Below, in pieces: positions 20,107 through 22,126 of a DNA stretch of 22,126 nt. Under the pieces are notes generated by a model, which had not been told where the DNA came from, ran no database searches, and saw only the letters and a list, made by a program, of their open reading frames with translations. Made by a program: the position numbers and the translations under genes. This stretch comes from a virus: positions 1 to 22,126 of IMG/VR virus record IMGVR_UViG_3300027686_000039. One strand, 5' to 3'. Within the stretch, counting starts at the first letter, position 1. Every line of letters starts with the position of its first letter.

Positions 20107-22126
20107 ATGAGTGTCCCAATCAACCCTGTTGTAAGGAGAGTTCAGTTTACTGGTAATACCAGCACTGGACCTTTTGCCTTTAGCTTTAACATACTTGCAG
20201 CAACCGATATTTCTGTGCATAAAAACGCAGCAACATTAACTTTAACTAATGACTATAGCGTTTCAATTAGCTCAAACGGTACTGGTTCAATTAGTCTTGG
20301 AGTTGCTTTGCAATCTTCAGATGTTCTTACAATCATTGGTGGTCGTGAGTTATCTCGAACAACAGACTTTGTTACTGCTGGTGATTTGTTGGCTTCAAGC
20401 TTGAATGAACAACTTGATAGTAATGTTATCATGGCACAACAGCTTGATGAAAAAATTAATCGTTCTTTATTTCTTGACGCTGGTGATGTTTCTACAAACC
20501 TCAAGCTCCCCGTAAAGAATGTGCGTAAGGGTACGGTTCTGGGGTTTAACGCAACAAGCGGAGATCCAGAAGTCGGTCCAAAAATTACCGCTGTTCAGTC
20601 TTTAGCTAATGTTACTGCGGCTATTAATGTTCTCGGTACGACTGCTGCTGTCGAAGACCTGTCAATCTTAGGTACAGCCGCCATTGTAGAAGACATGAGC
20701 ATACTGGGTACAAGTGGCAATGTAACGGCAATGGGATTGCTTGGGGTTAGTGCCGTTATCACTGACATGGGTATTTTAGGCACGGCTGCTATCGTAGAGG
20801 ACATGGCTTTATTAGGCACGTCTGGCAACGTATCTGCAATGGCCTTACTGGGAACATCAGCAGCAGTCGCTGATATGGCCATTCTAGGCACATCTGCAAT
20901 CGTAGCTGATATGGCAATTTTAGGTACAGATGATGTTGTAGCCGACATGAATATTCTGGGAAGCTCAGATGTTGTCACTGACATGAATTTGTTAGCTACC
21001 GCTGCCGTTATTGAAGACATGGGTCTACTAGCTACAAGCGCTAATGTAGCCGCAATGGGTAACATTGGTACGTCAGCTAACGTAACTTCTATGGGCTTAC
21101 TGGGAACAAGTGCCGTTGTTACAGATATGGGAATATTGGGAACCGCCGCTATCGTTGAAGATATGAGCTTACTAGGAACAAGTGCTAATGTAACTTCAAT
21201 GGGGTTGCTCGGCACAAGCGCTGTAGTAGAAGACCTGGGGTTACTGGCAACAAGTGCAGTGATTGAAGATATGGGATTACTGGCAACCTCTGCTGTCATT
21301 GGGAACATGGGGTTGCTTGGTACGAGTGGCAATGTAACGGCAATGGGTAATGTTGGCGGTTCAATAACTAACGTCAATACTGTGGCTTCAAATGTTGCTG
21401 GAGTTAATAGTTTTGCAGAACGATATAGGATAGCATCTTCAGCACCATCAAGCTCCTTAAACGTGGGAGATTTATATTTTGACACATCGGCTAACGAACT
21501 AAAAGTTTATAAGTCTAGTGGTTGGGCAGCGGCTGGTTCTACTGTTAATGGTACATCAGCTAGATTTCATTACGATATAACTGGCACGCCAACGACAGTA
21601 AGTGGCAGTGATGCCAATAGTAATACTTTAGCTTACGATGCTGGTTTCATCGACGTCTACGTCAATGGTGTCCGAATGTCACCAGCCGATATAACAACAA
21701 CCTCTGGTTCATCAGTCGTTTTTGCAAGTGCTTTAGCTGCTGGAGATGAAGTTGACATTGTGGCATTTGGTACGTTTGCAGTAGCAAACATTGTGGCAAC
21801 TGGTGCATTAAACTCTGGATCAATAACAAGTGGATTTGGCACGATTAATAATGGGGCCAGCACAATTACAACTACTGGTGTTGGTTCATTCGGATCTTTA
21901 GATATTAGTGGTGCAATAGACGTAGACGGCACAACGAACCTTGATGTGGTAGACATTGATGGCGCTGTCGATATGGCACTTACTCTTGCTGTTACAGGTG
22001 TAGTCACAGCCAACGCTGGTGTGGTTGTAGATAATATTACAATAGATGGTCAAGAGATTGATGTAAGCTCTGGTGACCTAACGCTAGACGTTGCAGGGGA
22101 TATTTTCCTTGATGCTGGTGGAGATA
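20107..22126 (+). CDS. Tail fibre protein, T7 gp17-like N-terminus (partial, runs off the right edge)
   Basis: ATG 20107 follows AAGGAA (20095-20100). The frame stays open to the window end (673 codons), so the C-terminal receptor-binding part is missing. Residues 1-160 match the T7 gp17 N-terminal attachment domain: VRRVQFTGNTSTGPFAFSF, ATLTLTNDYSVSI, LTIIGGRELSRTTDFVTAG and a helix LNEQLDSNVIMAQQLDEKI. This part docks on the nozzle. Residues 175-414 are twenty 12-residue repeats. Then GSITNVNTVASNVAGVN, ERYRIASSAP and LYFDTSANELKVYKSSGW, followed by a beta module with FIDVYVNGVRMSPADIT and AGDEVDIVAFGTF (about 505-560), and Gly/Asp/Thr repeats of beta type to the edge (LDISGAIDVDGTTNLD). 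The N-terminal call is firm; host specificity cannot be read. Confidence 0.9.
   Translation, partial: MSVPINPVVRRVQFTGNTSTGPFAFSFNILAATDISVHKNAATLTLTNDYSVSISSNGTGSISLGVALQSSDVLTIIGGRELSRTTDFVTAGDLLASSLNEQLDSNVIMAQQLDEKINRSLFLDAGDVSTNLKLPVKNVRKGTVLGFNATSGDPEVGPKITAVQSLANVTAAINVLGTTAAVEDLSILGTAAIVEDMSILGTSGNVTAMGLLGVSAVITDMGILGTAAIVEDMALLGTSGNVSAMALLGTSAAVADMAILGTSAIVADMAILGTDDVVADMNILGSSDVVTDMNLLATAAVIEDMGLLATSANVAAMGNIGTSANVTSMGLLGTSAVVTDMGILGTAAIVEDMSLLGTSANVTSMGLLGTSAVVEDLGLLATSAVIEDMGLLATSAVIGNMGLLGTSGNVTAMGNVGGSITNVNTVASNVAGVNSFAERYRIASSAPSSSLNVGDLYFDTSANELKVYKSSGWAAAGSTVNGTSARFHYDITGTPTTVSGSDANSNTLAYDAGFIDVYVNGVRMSPADITTTSGSSVVFASALAAGDEVDIVAFGTFAVANIVATGALNSGSITSGFGTINNGASTITTTGVGSFGSLDISGAIDVDGTTNLDVVDIDGAVDMALTLAVTGVVTANAGVVVDNITIDGQEIDVSSGDLTLDVAGDIFLDAGGD
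20629..21348 (+). repeat. Twenty tandem 36-bp units coding 12-residue fibre repeats
   Basis: Twenty consecutive units with no gap, consensus LLGTSAxVxDMG. Position 11 is Met in 18 of 20 units and Leu in the other two; positions 2-3 are mostly Leu-Gly. Two flavours alternate: an acidic one (AxVEDM) and a polar one (xNVTSM/xNVTAM). Units 3-6 and 13-16 follow the same order of flavours, suggesting an older multi-unit duplication. At DNA level the units are well diverged: units 2 and 15 have identical 12-residue products yet differ in 8 of 12 codons. A degenerate unit precedes (SLANVTAAIN) and one follows (SITNVNTV). Confidence 0.9.

Noticed and set aside
20595-21485. Long antisense ORF (296 aa) opposite the fibre repeats
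   Set aside because: Its Pro/Ser/Val-rich periodic product is the mirror of the 36-bp array; the repeat lacks stops in that frame. No sign of independent coding, and the sense fibre frame is firmly identified.
1-22126. tRNA genes, CRISPR arrays, insertion sequences, integrase or attachment sites
   Set aside because: Looked for in the gaps and coding regions; no cloverleaf, spaced repeats, transposase or recombinase motifs were seen.

Overview
The window is one dense, single-strand (+) block of virion-assembly genes from a tailed phage of the short-tailed, T7-like (podovirus) type. The recognisable set is: terminase small and large subunits, T7-type portal, scaffold, HK97-fold capsid, tail tubular proteins A and B, gp14/gp15-like internal virion proteins, two very large ejection-type proteins and a T7 gp17-like tail fibre that runs off the right edge. 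No integrase, repressor, replication, lysis, host gene, tRNA, IS or CRISPR is visible. The moderately AT-rich composition, the small conserved phage proteins (Bbp19-like, DUF6321-like) and the fibre repeats remind me of uncultured marine phages of proteobacteria. That is an impression from protein style, not a search result, and the host is not identifiable here.

Layout. 1-78: leader with a weak single-subunit-RNAP-like promoter candidate. 79-1121: four small genes, three of unknown role and one with an SSB-like C-terminal tip, the last behind a repeat-rich gap. 1121-3056: overlapping TerS and TerL. 3056-4543: a GNAT-like gene and four small, mostly basic proteins, including a 39-aa and a 91-aa one. 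4544-7111: portal, Bbp19-like protein and scaffold, overlapping or abutting. 7112-7277: the longest non-coding gap, with promoter-like boxes and hairpins. 7278-8385: capsid plus an 87-aa companion, closed by a strong intrinsic terminator (8392-8415). 8434-11251: tail tubular proteins A and B. 11254-20060: internal virion/ejection proteins of 165, 889, 1055 and 822 aa, the last three linked by ATGA overlaps. 20061-20106: a good extended -10 promoter. 20107-end: tail fibre with twenty 12-residue repeats.

How it works together. TerS/TerL package DNA through the portal into a capsid built on the scaffold. The capsid and its companion look like a separate high-output transcription unit. Tubular proteins A and B form the tail stub and nozzle carrying the fibre. 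The gp14/gp15-like and two large proteins are expected inside the head and to be injected with the DNA. Almost every junction is an overlap or a gap of a few bases, so translation is probably coupled.

Most interesting points: the 1055-aa ejection-type protein appears to carry a ParB/DdrB-like domain and a RelA/SpoT-like nucleotidyltransferase domain; a 91-aa +1-frame ORF inside that gene coincides with an abrupt change of codon usage, suggesting overprinting; and the fibre repeats keep their protein sequence while their codons have diverged.
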